A stretch of DNA of 64,000 nt from Antedon bifida (lineage: Eukaryota; Echinodermata; Crinoidea; Comatulida; Antedonidae). Every line of letters starts with the position of its first letter. The stretch's first letter is position 1. The stretch spans positions 7,947,501 to 8,011,500 of the forward strand of contig OY727093.1 of NCBI GenBank assembly GCA_963402885.1, given 5' to 3'. Shown here piece after piece: positions 29,214 to 40,816 of the stretch. A program made the position numbers and the translations under genes. A model generated the notes under the pieces. The model was not told the origin of the DNA. It saw only the letters and a list, made by a program, of their open reading frames with translations, and searched no databases.

Positions 29214-29327
29214 GCTCTGTCTACACTATCAAACTAGTTTGAAGAAAAAGTATGATGTGATATGATGTCATCGTGTCCATATTATGGGCACATCACATTT
29301 TTTTTGTTTGATAGTGTAGACAGAGCT
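29213..29327 (+). mobile_element. MITE family A, copy 3 (shortest, no internal repeat unit)
   Basis: 115 bp with well-matched ends: AGCTCTGTCTACACTATCAA at left and its complement at right, flanked by TTA on both sides, consistent with a 3-bp target duplication. It lacks the GCCCAAATATGGTAGTG unit found in the other copies. Confidence 0.85.
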
Positions 29328-30495
29328 TTAGATCAATCAATGATGAATCTATTACTTTAAATTTGTATATTGATTGTAAACAAACGTTATCAGCCAATGG
29401 CTGCTGTTTTGTATATGTGTTTTATACCTAAATAAAATTTAAAAAATAAATAAATGTTCTCCGAATTTTGTTTCAGTTTGGTGTGAATGCAGACTAATCT
29501 GTAAATGTGTCAATGCTCTACATTACTATTACTAAATTGACAACATTAAAATAATTAAAACACTAAACATTGATTAAATAAATAATAATTATAGAAAATA
29601 TTATTGGGCTCATGCATTATTCATGATTACTTGCAAAAGAAACATTTCAAGCTGATGACTATACTACAGCTTGTATTTTACACACCCTAGAGTAATAATA
29701 CAACCGGTTGTTGCGTAATAAGTCTACGTTAAAACAGTTTCGGGAACGTAGAGGGGGTTAGGGCAACAATAATAATACAGCAGGTAATAATAATATATAG
29801 AATATAACTTAACTGTAAAGTCACTTTTTTTATTTGGTACAATGTGAAGCGATATAACTTTTTGTTAACAATAACAATAACAACTGTGACGTAACTATTG
29901 ACATATTAATATGGATTGAGATGTTTCTGCATCAAGCAAACTCAAGGATCATGGTGTTAACACTTTGCACCCTAAAATTAAATTACAAATGTTTGTTTTT
30001 AAATAAGGTTTTATATTTAAAATAGCTATATTTATTTTTTTAACGTACGTGTACGTGGCGTTTGCTGTGCGGATAACTAACTCGTCAAGGTGACGAGTTC
30101 AAATCTAGTTATTTTGAATTGTTGAACAAATTTGAATCGTATGACTGTAGTAAAGAGAGGGCGATATAACTGTTGTAATTCTTCTCATGAAATAATTTTA
30201 TCAAAGTAACCATGTTATTTCCAACTAAAGAAAAGTCCTGCCTAATGTATTACAGACCACATCACTAATTTTCCCACATTAAATTGTTTATAAATTCAAC
30301 TGATCCAACGCTTTGAAATGTCGGATGTAAGTCCCTGTGTCATTTTGAGTTCACACCTTTAAATGATCCTAACAGAATAATTATTACCATTTCTCTTTAA
30401 TTATCACTATTTATCAGTATAATTGATATCATATATTATCATTGCTTTGTTACTTTTCTTAATTGCTATAGGTTGAATCAATTTTCTACAGTATT
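29328..30495. other. Non-coding interval
   Basis: AT-rich. At about 30050-30110 a short segment ends in GAGTTCAAATC, which resembles a tRNA B box, with a tRNA-like GTGGCGTTTGCTG upstream. No cloverleaf can be drawn, so it is at most a SINE remnant. Confidence 0.35.
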
Positions 30496-30650
30496 AAGCG
30501 TGGTTCCCACTAGAGACGCAACGCAAGAACGTACGCGCAAGGCAAGCGAGTTGACCAATGACAAGCCACTGAACAACCATCGGTTGTGATTGGTCAAATC
30601 ACTTACGTTTCGTTACGTCCTTGCGTTGCGTCGCTAGTGGGAACTAAGCC
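30496..30650. mobile_element. MITE family B, full copy
   Basis: About 155 bp with long inverted termini. Left GGTTCCCACTAGAGACGCAA and right, inverted, AGTTCCCACTAGCGACGCAA, followed in both arms by CGCAAG and ACGTA. Non-coding and foldback-like. A diverged relative is at 34868-34988. Confidence 0.85.
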
Positions 30651-31539
30651 TTACCACAGTCCAAATGACCTACGTTAAATATATTTATAGAAAATACAAG
30701 CATTGATTATTACGCCATCTTGAGATAAAAATGATATTATGTGAATGACGTCATTTACCTATTCATAAAGTATCCATATGTAAAAATAGCATTTTGTAAA
30801 TCCATAAAATATCCATAATTATGATTAATTTTTTGACAATAGCCTAACGATAATGCAACGGTATAAATATATACGGTATATTGTACTGCTCAAATCCGTG
30901 ATTAGACTACGGATTGCAAAATTAACATTCCTAACATACACTCCGAGAAAATTCATTCTACCAATTGAAGATTCAAATCGAACAAAATGATTACAACAGT
31001 ATGTGAAATAATTCGCCATATGTTATAGTATGGTATTATCTATTTGACATTGTAATATCTATCTTATTATCTTATAGACAATAATGTATGCAAGTCTAGA
31101 AATAATATGGACTTACTATGTATGAATGATGTACAGTTTGTAATAGATAGGCTACCCAGGATCAGGTACATGCTAACTACAGTAATACCGTACTAGGCCC
31201 TCCACCTTTAGCTCCTCCAACTTTCTGACACCCACTACTTCAATTAAGCTGAACAAATTGAAATAACATTATTTAGCCATGAAAATGAACCCTGTTTACG
31301 AGTATTCAAGTTAGTGAGAATTTTAGGCTACATAATGTTATACTGTAATATATCAAATAATTGTAGTTTCAATTCTGTATTTACATTTTTAGTTATAAAT
31401 TAGGCCATCACTGATAATGTTTGTGATACCTGTAACATTTAGGACTAATGACTCGATGGTTTATCATTGCATTCCGTAATTTTAAAAAAATGAATTTACT
31501 ACCGTAATCAAAACCGATAGGATTTCGGCAATAGATCCG

Positions 31540-31852
31540 ACGTTACATCAGTGCAATGTTCATTTTCAATTCATCGACCAGATAAGAGCACACGTGATCG
31601 GTAAGTTCTCGCCGTCATCACACCGGCGATACACGCTCGAGTTAAGCGATTCACTTACAGCTGCAGCCTTTTAATTAAGGTGCTACCTGTCGTATTGATT
31701 GATTGCAGGTTGGCCCTACTTTCCAGTATTATCATCTACTGACATGTAATAAAGACATCTTTATTAAAATAAAGATCATCGCTGTAATCGAGGTAACAGA
31801 AGAAAAGTATCATATTCATATTTATAACAACGTATTGTTATTCCATCAAAAA
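31540..31852 (+). other. Possible 5' untranslated exons of the PRR5-like gene
   Basis: A donor CACGTGATCG|GTAAGT at 31600/31601 and an acceptor TTGATTGCAG at 31708 would define a 108-bp intron in the 5' leader. The leader would then run from 31709 to the ATG at 31853. The frame upstream of the donor contains stops, so this is leader rather than coding sequence. The true 5' end is unknown. Confidence 0.35.
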
Positions 31853-34800
31853 ATGCGACGAAATTCTGGAAGTTCATTTAGTGACTTGAGCATTAATTTG
31901 TTCCGGTCTCCGAAACACGGAGGGGGGCACAATCCAGGGCGGCGAAATTCGGCGATGCCCATTCTGCAGCAGTCTGAGTTTGCGACGACAAAGACACAAC
32001 AGTTGCTAGGACTAGGATTTAATCATGAATGGGATAGGTACGTCTTATAGGTAACACTTAGATTTTCTTTTTATTTATGTTTAAACAATTGGTAATGCCC
32101 TATGGTTTTAGTATTGTTATAATTGTTCTTCAAAACACTTATGGACTTTACACTCTCTTGATTTACACCTCTGATAAGATTTGTCGAGGTGTGCCAACCT
32201 TGATAAGCATCAGCATACGGACGGACACTGGATCGGCTGTTATATCCTATTATACAACATATAATTAGATATTAATACGTACTCAATACTGTGTGCATGC
32301 AGGTGTACACAATATATTATGTTAAATAGTAAATACAATCAAACGAATGGTATTATATTACAAGCTCTTGACGTCTCGACCATGATGTTGTTTTCGAGCC
32401 CATGGACTTGCAGTATATACTGTAGCTTAGAAAGTGTTTGTTATTCAGGAGAAAAAAAGATAGGGCCTACTAATGATCAAACCAACCTTTAGAATAACTC
32501 CTATGATACAGTTGTAACTTGTGACGACATGTGACTCTGTAACATGGAACTTCCATAAGTTACATAAAAATCAGATCATTGAAAGTGTTATTCAGGAGAA
32601 AAAAGGTAGGGCCTACTAATGATATTATCTTTCAAGCCAACCTTTAGAATAACTCCTATGATACAGTTGTAACTTGTGACGACTTGTGACGACATGTGAC
32701 TCCGTAACATGGAACTTCCATAAGTTACACACAAATCAGATAATTGACTCCTATGATACAGTTGGGACGATATGTGACACTGTAACATGGAACATAACAA
32801 CACATAAGTTACATAAAATTCAGGTCATACAGCTAGTGCTTAATTATTAAACATGCATAATTGCAGCCTAGTTAGTATCAACTCGTGTTGAAAAAGGCTC
32901 GTTGGCATGTATTATATCTAATGAACTTATGGACATTAATTAGGTATCTATTCTTAAATGAAATCTGATCATGAAGTAAAAAGTCAATTCGATTCGATTA
33001 CTACACAGTGAGCTTATTTACATTGTAATGATGGTCTTATTGGATAGTTGATACAGAGAGAAGAGGTAAAGACCATGTGAAACATTATTATTCATATTAA
33101 AAATCACAACCAACAACGGAAATAGAATTTGTCAGGGATATCATTGATTGCATAATAAGTCGTATTTAGTCCGAGGGATTTATGTGGAGTAGCCTAAGAC
33201 ATTTTAAACTCTGTACACTATCAAACTAGTTTGACCAAAACAAGTGTGATGTGCCCAAATATGGTAGTGATATGCTTAAATATGGTAGTGATATGACATC
33301 CATATATGGGCTGCATCACATAAAGTTTGACAGTGTAGAAAGAGCTTTAGATATAATAGAAATCACGAACATCATGGACCAACAAAGCCCGCTTCTTAGT
33401 CGATACTTCATCTGAACCCAGGACAGGCAATAAGGGTAACGGCATTAAAATTGGTTCGTTTTTAGCTTTTCGCAATTTGATAACGATAACGACGCATGCG
33501 CGTGCATTCAACTGCTAGTGTGATAACTTCACATTCACAACTTTTAAATTGGGGTATTCACAAAATTATAGTACTGTAAAAAATGAACTCGTTTTATAAA
33601 CTTAATATGGAAAGCAGAATGTGACATTAAGTCATTCATTTAGTATCTGTCTCTCTCGGAGATGAGATTTTGCAACGATACCAAACATTATAGATCACAT
33701 TACTCAAACATTTCTAACAAATTCAACTAAAAATATTAGCATAATTTCTTTTTAAAAATGCAAAGATGATGACACAATCATATGTAACTGTATGTAAACA
33801 TAATCATTTCAATGCAATACCAGAGGTTTCAAACCTATAGGGAACATTTTGGAACCCTGCATTATGGTATTATTATTTGTATCTTTCAGTGTTCAAAGAG
33901 CTGTTGTTTCAGTATTCAAAGGCGAAACATTGAGACAAGGGCAGTTGGAGGAGCAGATTAGTTTAATTCGGTAGGATCATCAGAAAATACCTATAACTAT
34001 AAATAGTAGCAGCAGTTCGGTTGTGTATTTATTATAATACACTATACGTCAGTTATGACGTAATCGCATAAACTAGAACAGTAATATTATTTTTAGCGTA
34101 CGGGTTGAAACACGGAGACAACATTTTAAATTTTCTATATGACGTCAATATCTCCATGGGTACCGGTAATGCACTGCTACTGATTCAGAAAGAATAAAAG
34201 ATGATACTGATAATTAAGCTCTGTACTACACTATCAAACTATTGACAAAACATATGTGATGTGCCCAAATATGGTAGTGATATGCCCAAATATGGTAGTG
34301 ATATGCCCAAATAAGGTAGTGATATGTCATCGTGTCCATTGGGAAAATAAGATTTTGCCACATAAATGTTGATAGTGTAGACAGAGTTTTACACAGCTGC
34401 ACCTGCACCCCGCGACACAATATCCTTACAAAAACACCCGTTTTACACTTTGCCGTTGCATGGTCACTTATTAAGATCTGTGTATTTTTTTTCTTCGTTA
34501 ACATTCTCGTAATATTATTTTTTCAGTGTAGTGCTTGATTCCGATATAAGACAATTTATATGTGAATATTACAGAGTAAGCAATCTTTTATTATTCAAAC
34601 AAACAAAGTGTGAGTTTTATGTACTATAGCCTAAATAAGACTTATGGTGTGTTTTTTTTTCTGTCAGAAAAACCTTCTGAAGAAATGTATGGCAATTCTT
34701 GTTGGACGTATAGACGAGTCATTGACTAAAGGAGGTAAGTCTAAAGCTAGTCTAGGTCGTCGACGGAGTTTTGACTTAATATTAGTAAAAAATATTTTGG

Positions 34801-37800
34801 CACATATGCCGTTTCATACGTTTACTACTCGAAAAGAACAACTTCTGACATGCAAACATTAACAGCAGTACTAGAGGACGCAACACAGGAAAGTAGCGCA
34901 CACAACGTGAAAGTGATATGACCAATCTAATGACGAATATTGGCATTGGTCAACTCGTCGTGCGTCTCTCGTGGGAACCAAGGTTTAAGCAAGGAAGGGG
35001 ACCCGTGAAACGGACGCGAGCTCGTTATGACAGGGGTTCCAATGTAAACATAAAGATTAAGGAAACAGTGTAGCATCGTGACAAATGACAGAATAATAAT
35101 TCCAAAATAGAACATCCAATATTTAGACAGTCATATACAGACATACCAGAACGTCGTACAAATATGTCTGGATAATAACCTATGATCCTCTATAAACGAC
35201 TCTAAGTTATACTTAGACTTGTTTTTTCTTCATATACGTAAATCCTCATCAACGCAGTTCATACTATAAGCATATTTAAGCTACAAAGGGGCCCACCAAT
35301 AACTTTAGTTTTACTCAGCAACTTATATTATTTATGATGAAGGGCTAGTGTTGCCCGAAAGCTCTGCTAACTTTTCTGGCTGTTTACTTTATCGTTTTGA
35401 TTTAGCTTTTCGCTTTTTTTATTTGTATCTCCATTGAGATCCAGCCACTGATACCCACAGCATTGTCATTTTTTTCAGTAATTTGCCTTTGGATTTATAT
35501 ATATATATATATATTTTATATTATAAGTCACCAGATAATGATCGATGTTACTACATGCATACGAACAATCTATAGGCCTAACAATTTCAATCTAATTTCT
35601 TACTACTGCAGATGATTTTTTATGCAGCCTGTATTATGTTATACAAACATCGATGGTATCATCATACCCATTATCAACTTGAATGCTTTTGAACATTAAC
35701 ATTAATATAGTGCAGCCCATTTCTATGAAAAGCTCATAATCAGCGGCGCTTCACATACACTCATAAAATTGTTTAAAATAAAGTCTTTAAATGTTTTTTT
35801 AAACTGATAATAATCATTGAAATGTGTAATGTAACATTGAAGCAATTCATTGTAGCATTCAATAAAATCAACAATTATACAAGTACCCAATATATAATAA
35901 GTCACTTAAATACGAAGTTTTTCATAGCATATAATGGCTTATATAACATGTATCTGAGCGTCATAACGTCAATTGTAAAACCTCTCCGACGTAAGCATTA
36001 TCTATCACAGCAGTAACATACATTGACTAAATCATTATCATTATTAAGCTACACAAATATCATTCGTCTCAAATTCGAAATTCACAGTATCATCACAGAA
36101 GAAATATACGATTAGCGTATATATATAAACACATTAGGCATCGAACATGAATTCTAAACCGCCCGGTGATATACAGAAATTTAATTAATTAATTTGAAAC
36201 GATAAGATGAGAAAATCGGTGAGAATGAGAAAAAGTCAGCCCATCCCAGATTCGAACCCGGAACCTTCTGCTTGATATGTATATATGAATATCCGTCTAA
36301 GAATTAAATCTGTAATGTATTTGTCTGCTAATCTTATCTTCATTCAAGATGCCTTGCTCGACACTATAGCAGATATTTGGGTTAAATTCTATACGGAAGT
36401 TCTACCAACTCTACAAGCCATATTCATTCCAGTTCGGGTACGTATTATTAAAGGTTTTTAATTGATCGATAGGCAATCGATTAACTAAAGATTCATAAAC
36501 CAACTAATCATTTGGCGGACCGAACAACCAACCGAGCAACTGACCAGCAAACCACCACTAGTGACTACATCCTAGAGTAAAGCTCCGTCTACACTATCAA
36601 ACTAGTTTGACAAAAAAAGTGTGATGTGCCCAAATATGGTAGTGATATGACATCATCAAGTCCATATATGGGCACATCACATTTGTTTTGTCACAAAGTT
36701 TGATAGTGTAGACAGAGCTTTACAGACCAGCTGACTAGATGATCAAACTACCGACTAATCAATAAACTGATAACTGGTATCATCATGATGACGTTGGGAT
36801 AAAAACGTAATACAGTTAGACAGACTGTGACATTTTCTTGTGGACAAATTCATGTTCCCACCTCTCCGACAAGAGGGTTATACATCGACTATCTAGCTAG
36901 GAGCGCACCTGACAAACATATTTTCTATTAGTCCCCAGGTCTTTCAATCAAACAGCTAACCTTATTAGCATTTCGAGACCACATGGTTTTAGCAAGATAT
37001 GAAGCAATAAAAGGTAAACCTACAGAAAAAACAATTTTCATTAATACATACGGGTATTTTTTATTCAGAACAAATAATAAATGATAATACAAAAGCTGAA
37101 TTGACGTCGTTAAAATGTATACTTCAAATATAAATCAAAAATTAATTAATTAATTACATTTTATATACAAATTATTTATCAGATTTTAAAAGTTGAATAT
37201 ACCATATTGACTAGACACCCCCTTGAAGGGGTCACATGAAAAGAACATATATAGGTTTTACCACGACCAACTCACGCGCAGGTCAATTTGTGCCGATAGA
37301 AAATAATAAATTACCCGCACTGTTTACCGTGCAGATAGCCAATTGTCATGCCATATTGGATACTGAAATCATTGTAATATTCATTTTACAGGTTTGCTTG
37401 AAGATTCTACTATTGAAATTGTCGATGATTTTAAACACATGCTTCTTGTTCTACAAGGGGTACGCGAACCAAATAGCGAAGGACATTTCCAGTTAGAGAC
37501 TTTAGTATCCAAAATATTTTATCCATACCTAGGAACGAATAAAGTATATGCGGGTAAACTAAACTATGACTTCAGAACTCAAGAGAAAGAAAATAACAAT
37601 GTCCAAGCTAAAGGCAAGTACTTTCAGAATTACATGCAGGAGCGGATTTAATCGACTGAAACGTTCGTCGCGTCAAAATGACTATTATGATTTAACGCTT
37701 GGTGCGTGTCGCTTTGCGTGTAAATTAAACTGTTAAGAATAAATACATTAATACATTTTTTTCTCTTATTATAGGTCCACCATACATCAAGTTATCAACA

Positions 37801-37947
37801 CATTATTCTACAACTGATTCGACTAGCCTGCGAGCCAGACGTGCAAAAAGTCATGGGAGCACCTTTTCGAGTTCTTTATCAGCCTCAAATTTAGAAACAT
37901 TAATGGAAGATAGAAAAAGAAATTCAGATGATTCACTTTTAAAATAA
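31853..37947 (+). CDS. PRR5L: PRR5/PRR5L-like (Protor, HbrB-domain) TORC2 subunit, 8 coding exons
   Basis: Coding exons: 31853-32037, 33890-33970, 34527-34575, 34668-34734, 36349-36437, 36932-37013, 37392-37613 and 37775-37947. All reading phases agree and give 315 aa. Protor landmarks appear in order: SFSDL near the N-terminus (SLSDL in PRR5), EWDSVQRAVVSVFKG, FICEYYRKNLLKKC, ADIWVKFYTEVLPTLQAIF, LSIKQLTLLAFRD, MLLVLQGVREP (about residue 201) and LETLVSKIFYPYLGT. These match the HbrB-type domain of vertebrate PRR5/PRR5L, which binds Rictor in mTORC2. The tail is short and Ser-rich (SHGSTFSSSLSASNLE). The join 37613/37775 uses a GC-AG intron (AAAG|GCAAGT). Four MITEs and a 150-bp tandem repeat lie in its introns. 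Orthology to PRR5 or to PRR5L specifically cannot be decided; the gene may predate their split. Confidence 0.9.
32430..32829. repeat. Tandem repeat, about 2.5 units of 150-165 bp, in PRR5-like intron 1
   Basis: Units start near 32430 and 32582, with a partial third from 32747. Shared blocks include TTATTCAGGAGAAAAAA, GGGCCTACTAATGAT, ACTCCTATGATACAGTTG and GTAACATGGAACTTCCATAA. Unit 2 additionally duplicates an 11-bp TGTGACGACTT block. Non-coding. Confidence 0.85.
33207..33346 (+). mobile_element. MITE family A, copy 4 (PRR5-like intron 1)
   Basis: Left end AACTCTGTACACTATCAAAC, right end complementary with AGAAAGAGCT, then TTA. Two internal units, one mutated (GCTTAAATATGGTAGTG). The end mismatches make it one of the older-looking copies. 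Confidence 0.8.
34217..34388 (+). mobile_element. MITE family A, copy 5 (PRR5-like intron 2, three internal units)
   Basis: Ends AGCTCTGTACTACACTATCA and TGATAGTGTAGACAGAGT. It carries three tandem copies of the 21-bp-period CCCAAATATGGTAGTGATATG unit, the largest number in the window. Confidence 0.82.
34868..34988. mobile_element. MITE family B, diverged copy (PRR5-like intron 4)
   Basis: The right end, read inverted, is TGGTTCCCACGAGAGACGCA, matching the termini of the 30496-30650 copy. The left end ACTAGAGGACGCAACACAGG is weaker. The internal ATTGGTCAACTCGT also matches that copy (inverted GAGTTGACCAAT). Confidence 0.65.
35335..35372 (+). ncRNA. Degenerate hammerhead-like core (possible Penelope-like element remnant)
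   Basis: TGATGA (35335-35340) is followed by GGGC, a 7-nt loop and GCCC, then GAAA (35357-35360), the order of a hammerhead core: (C)UGAUGA, stem II, GAAA. The C before UGAUGA is replaced by A, and stems I and III are not evident. It is probably an inactive relic. Hammerheads of this compact kind are known from Penelope-like retroelements. Confidence 0.3.
35495..35513. repeat. (TA)n microsatellite in PRR5-like intron 4
   Basis: About nine perfect TA units. Confidence 0.85.
36243..36272 (-). repeat. tRNA B-box-like fragment
   Basis: On the minus strand, GGTTCCGGGTTCGAATCTGG contains a consensus B box (GGTTCGAATC). No A box at the correct distance and no foldable cloverleaf is seen, so it is more likely a SINE or transposon fragment than a tRNA gene. 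Confidence 0.35.
36581..36719 (+). mobile_element. MITE family A, copy 6 (best preserved)
   Basis: 139 bp. Left AGCTCCGTCTACACTATCAA and right TTGATAGTGTAGACAGAGCT form near-perfect inverted termini, flanked by TAA and TTA. One GCCCAAATATGGTAGTG unit lies between inner arms GATGTGCCCA and TGGGCACATC, so the whole element can fold into one long hairpin. It lies in a PRR5-like intron. Confidence 0.9.
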
Positions 37948-37997
37948 CATAATCAACAAGAGGCGGTTTCCACTTTATTGCAAGAACTTCAAATTTA

Positions 37998-38003
37998 AAT
38001 AAA
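37998..38003 (+). terminator. Polyadenylation signal of the PRR5-like gene
   Basis: AATAAA 50 bases after the stop codon. The zinc-finger gene on the opposite strand ends about 370 bases further on, so the two genes are tail to tail. Confidence 0.65.
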
Positions 38004-38373
38004 AGAAAGAATCTACAGATAATCTACCCATTTTCAAACAAATATCAAAGATTTAATAGTCTAGACCGCATTGTATTAGCAAAGTGATAAATATTTTGGC
38101 GTTTCATACGTTTCCATACAAAAATGGAAACGCCGACTGGTGGAATAAAATAAAAAAAGGCAATACAGACTTGGGGCAAGTTTAATCAAAAATATACAAT
38201 ACAATGCAAACATTTCCTTAACCTACTGCAAATAACATTTAAGGGCGAGATCATAGTCCGCTGGTAGGAGGGGTTTCCTTATCAGTATGTTACATACAAT
38301 ACCAGATTTAGAGCGAATAATAATAGCAATCAGAAGCAATGTCATATTTATGAAAAGGCTTACAGACCACACA

Positions 38374-40075
38374 TTACATCGGAAACGATCGAAATGCTGT
38401 GCACGTCTGAAGTGGATATTTTCTTCTGTGTATTTTGACGTGAATATCAAACATCGATTTCTCGGCAAAGGTCATCTTACATATATCACATTTGAAAATC
38501 TTTATTCCGTTGTGTTCCATTTTCATGTGATCTTCAAAGATAGCCCATCTGAAAGTTTCTCCACAAACATCACAAGTCTTTAATAAGGGTTTACCGTGAA
38601 AACTACGCATGTGTCCTTGAAAAGTTTCTTCAGTCAAACAATACTTATTTCTACATATAGAACAACGTATTTTTGTTCCTTTTTTAGCTGCAAATTTGCC
38701 CTTGCGATTTCTCCCGTCTATTCTTTCTTTAACTGGTACTGCAACGCTCTTGTGGCGTATCATAATATGATTATCTAACTTGGATTTGTTTTCGAAATTC
38801 CTTCTGCACACAGGCCAATCACATTGAAAAGGCTTCGTTTCGTCATGCATGAATTTCATGTGTCTTTTCAGTTTTTCTGCATTACTTAAGACTTTCTGGC
38901 AAACATTGCACTCCACTTCTTTGTGAACAGAGTTCATGTGCTTTTTAAAAATGACTCTATTCAGAAAGACTTCTTCACATAGTAAACAAATTAACTCGTT
39001 TTTTTCCGGCACTGCATCTCTGTGTGTTTTCATATGGATATCTAACAGTGATTTATTTTCGAAAATTTCATCGCATCTATAACATCTTAGCTTACGCTTA
39101 TAATCTTTAGGTGTCGTATCTATGTGCATGCGTGTCATATGCGTTTTAAGACATCCAGCACTTAGGCAAGTTTTACCACAAATGTCACAAGTTTTAGGAT
39201 CTTTGCGAAATTTATAGCCCCTTCTTTTCTTCTTTGCAGATTGAGAATGAGTAACAAGATGATGATCAAGATCTGATAACATTCGAAATGAATGTCCACA
39301 TTTTTTGCACTTGAAAGGCAAATTGTCCATTTTATGAACATCATTTTGATGACATTTTACCTGAACTTCTGTTCTGAATAACTTTTTGCACACGACGCAC
39401 TCAAAGGAAATTCCTGCATCTTTATTGGCATGCATTTCTAAGTGGTATTTATAGAGAACGGGCTGGTAGAAAACTGAAACAGGCTTACATATTGTACAGG
39501 TCAATATCCGTTTCGGGTGATACTTTCTAATATGGTCATGCAGTTCTATATTATTTGTAAATCCAGCAGAAGTACAAAAACGACAAGGTTTAAGAGAAAG
39601 TTTAGTTTTAATACTTTGGCAAGTGTGACCAATCAATGAATTCTCGGTGGCAAACGTTTTCCGACATTTTTCGCAATTGAACAAGGAAGGGTTCCTTCCC
39701 GTGTCAGCATCATGCCCAACACTATCAACATAACTTTTAGAGGTACTAGGGAGATGCTCATTACATATTTTTGCTTTGTAACTTTTCTGTGTAGCGTCTT
39801 TAGCTTGGTGTGACTTTTTTTCTATAATTGTTTCTTTTCTACTCAATCCTAGAAGTTGAATAGTTTTTCTTTGATTCTTTTCAACCAACCTACCATCATG
39901 ACGAACATCATAGGTAACTACATTTGCATTTATGGCGCAATCAGCTTCAACTACGTGTTTCACCATTCGACTGCGGTTACATATGGCAACATGCTTTTTG
40001 TATTTCTTTCTATTAAGCCATTCACCACCACAGGATGCACAATTGAACGTGTAGTCTGCATTTCCAACGTCATCC
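38374..40075 (-). CDS. C2H2 zinc-finger protein, 3'-terminal exon, tandem copy 1 (intact)
   Basis: 567 codons after a phase-2 acceptor (TATTTTCTAG|GGATGACG). About 14 finger-like units are visible. The first is CASCGGEW...HVAIC, the next ends in Cys, and most others are C2H2 (for example CDICGKTC...HMTRMH, CNVCQKVL...HMKFMH, CDWPVCRR...HIMIRH). The final finger is FKCDICKMTFAEKSMFDIH. The linkers are irregular rather than TGEKP, so a KRAB-type tandem reader is not implied. The likely role is DNA binding in the nucleus, by family only. The stretch upstream of the acceptor stays open but is intronic. The 5' exon(s) were not found; a short ATG frame at about 40436-40472 has a donor in the wrong phase. 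Confidence 0.85.
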
Positions 40076-40816
40076 CTAGAAAATATCAAATACAACGAGT
40101 AAAATGATTGATATACAAGCCACACCCGATGGCTGTCAACGATATTTTTGGTTAGTTAATGAAAATTGAGTTAAACCCCATCAAAAACTACCCCAAGAAC
40201 CTTGATAGATTTACACTGTTTTACGGTTATTTCTACAGTATTGCAAATTTGAAAAGAGACATTTATCAGCCTTTGCATAGTGACGGTACACCGCAATAAG
40301 AAATTCAGTTGTCATCAATAAGACATAACATGTTACTAGACATCCATTGCCTCACTTCGATGATACAATTTGTGAGGATGGCTAACTATTTGCTTGGTTC
40401 AATATGTGCGCACACTTACAATCAATAGTATACGTGTTGCAGCACCACTCAACGAATTGGATAGACTTACACATAATTTGAGATGGTCAAAGATTTAATA
40501 GTCTAGACCGCATTGTATTAGCAAAGTGATAAATATTTTGGCGTTTCATACGTTTCCATACAAAAATGGAAACGCCGACTGGTGGAATAAAATAAAAAAA
40601 GGCAATACAGACTTGGGGCATTTTTTAATCAAAAATATACAATACAATGCAAACATTTCCTTAACCTACTGCAAATAACATTTAAGGGCGAGATCATAGT
40701 CCGCTGGTAGGAGGGGTTTCCTTATCAGTATGTTACATACAATACCAGATTTAGAGCGAATAATAATAGCAATCAGAAGCAATGTTATATTTATGAAAAG
40801 GCTTACAGACCACACA

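Noticed and set aside
34226..34504. 92-codon minus-strand frame with HYHIWAYHYHIWA repeats
   Set aside because: The repeats are the translated internal units of MITE family A copy 5.
36243..36272. tRNA gene on the minus strand
   Set aside because: Only a B-box-like sequence is present. Acceptor stem, A box and anticodon arm cannot be placed.
40076..40125. N-terminal MWLVYQSFYSLYLIFSR of the zinc-finger frame, also present in copy 2
   Set aside because: It lies upstream of a conserved acceptor (TATTTTCTAG) and reads through the polypyrimidine tract. The same boundary exists in the third, diverged copy, so this is intron, not protein.
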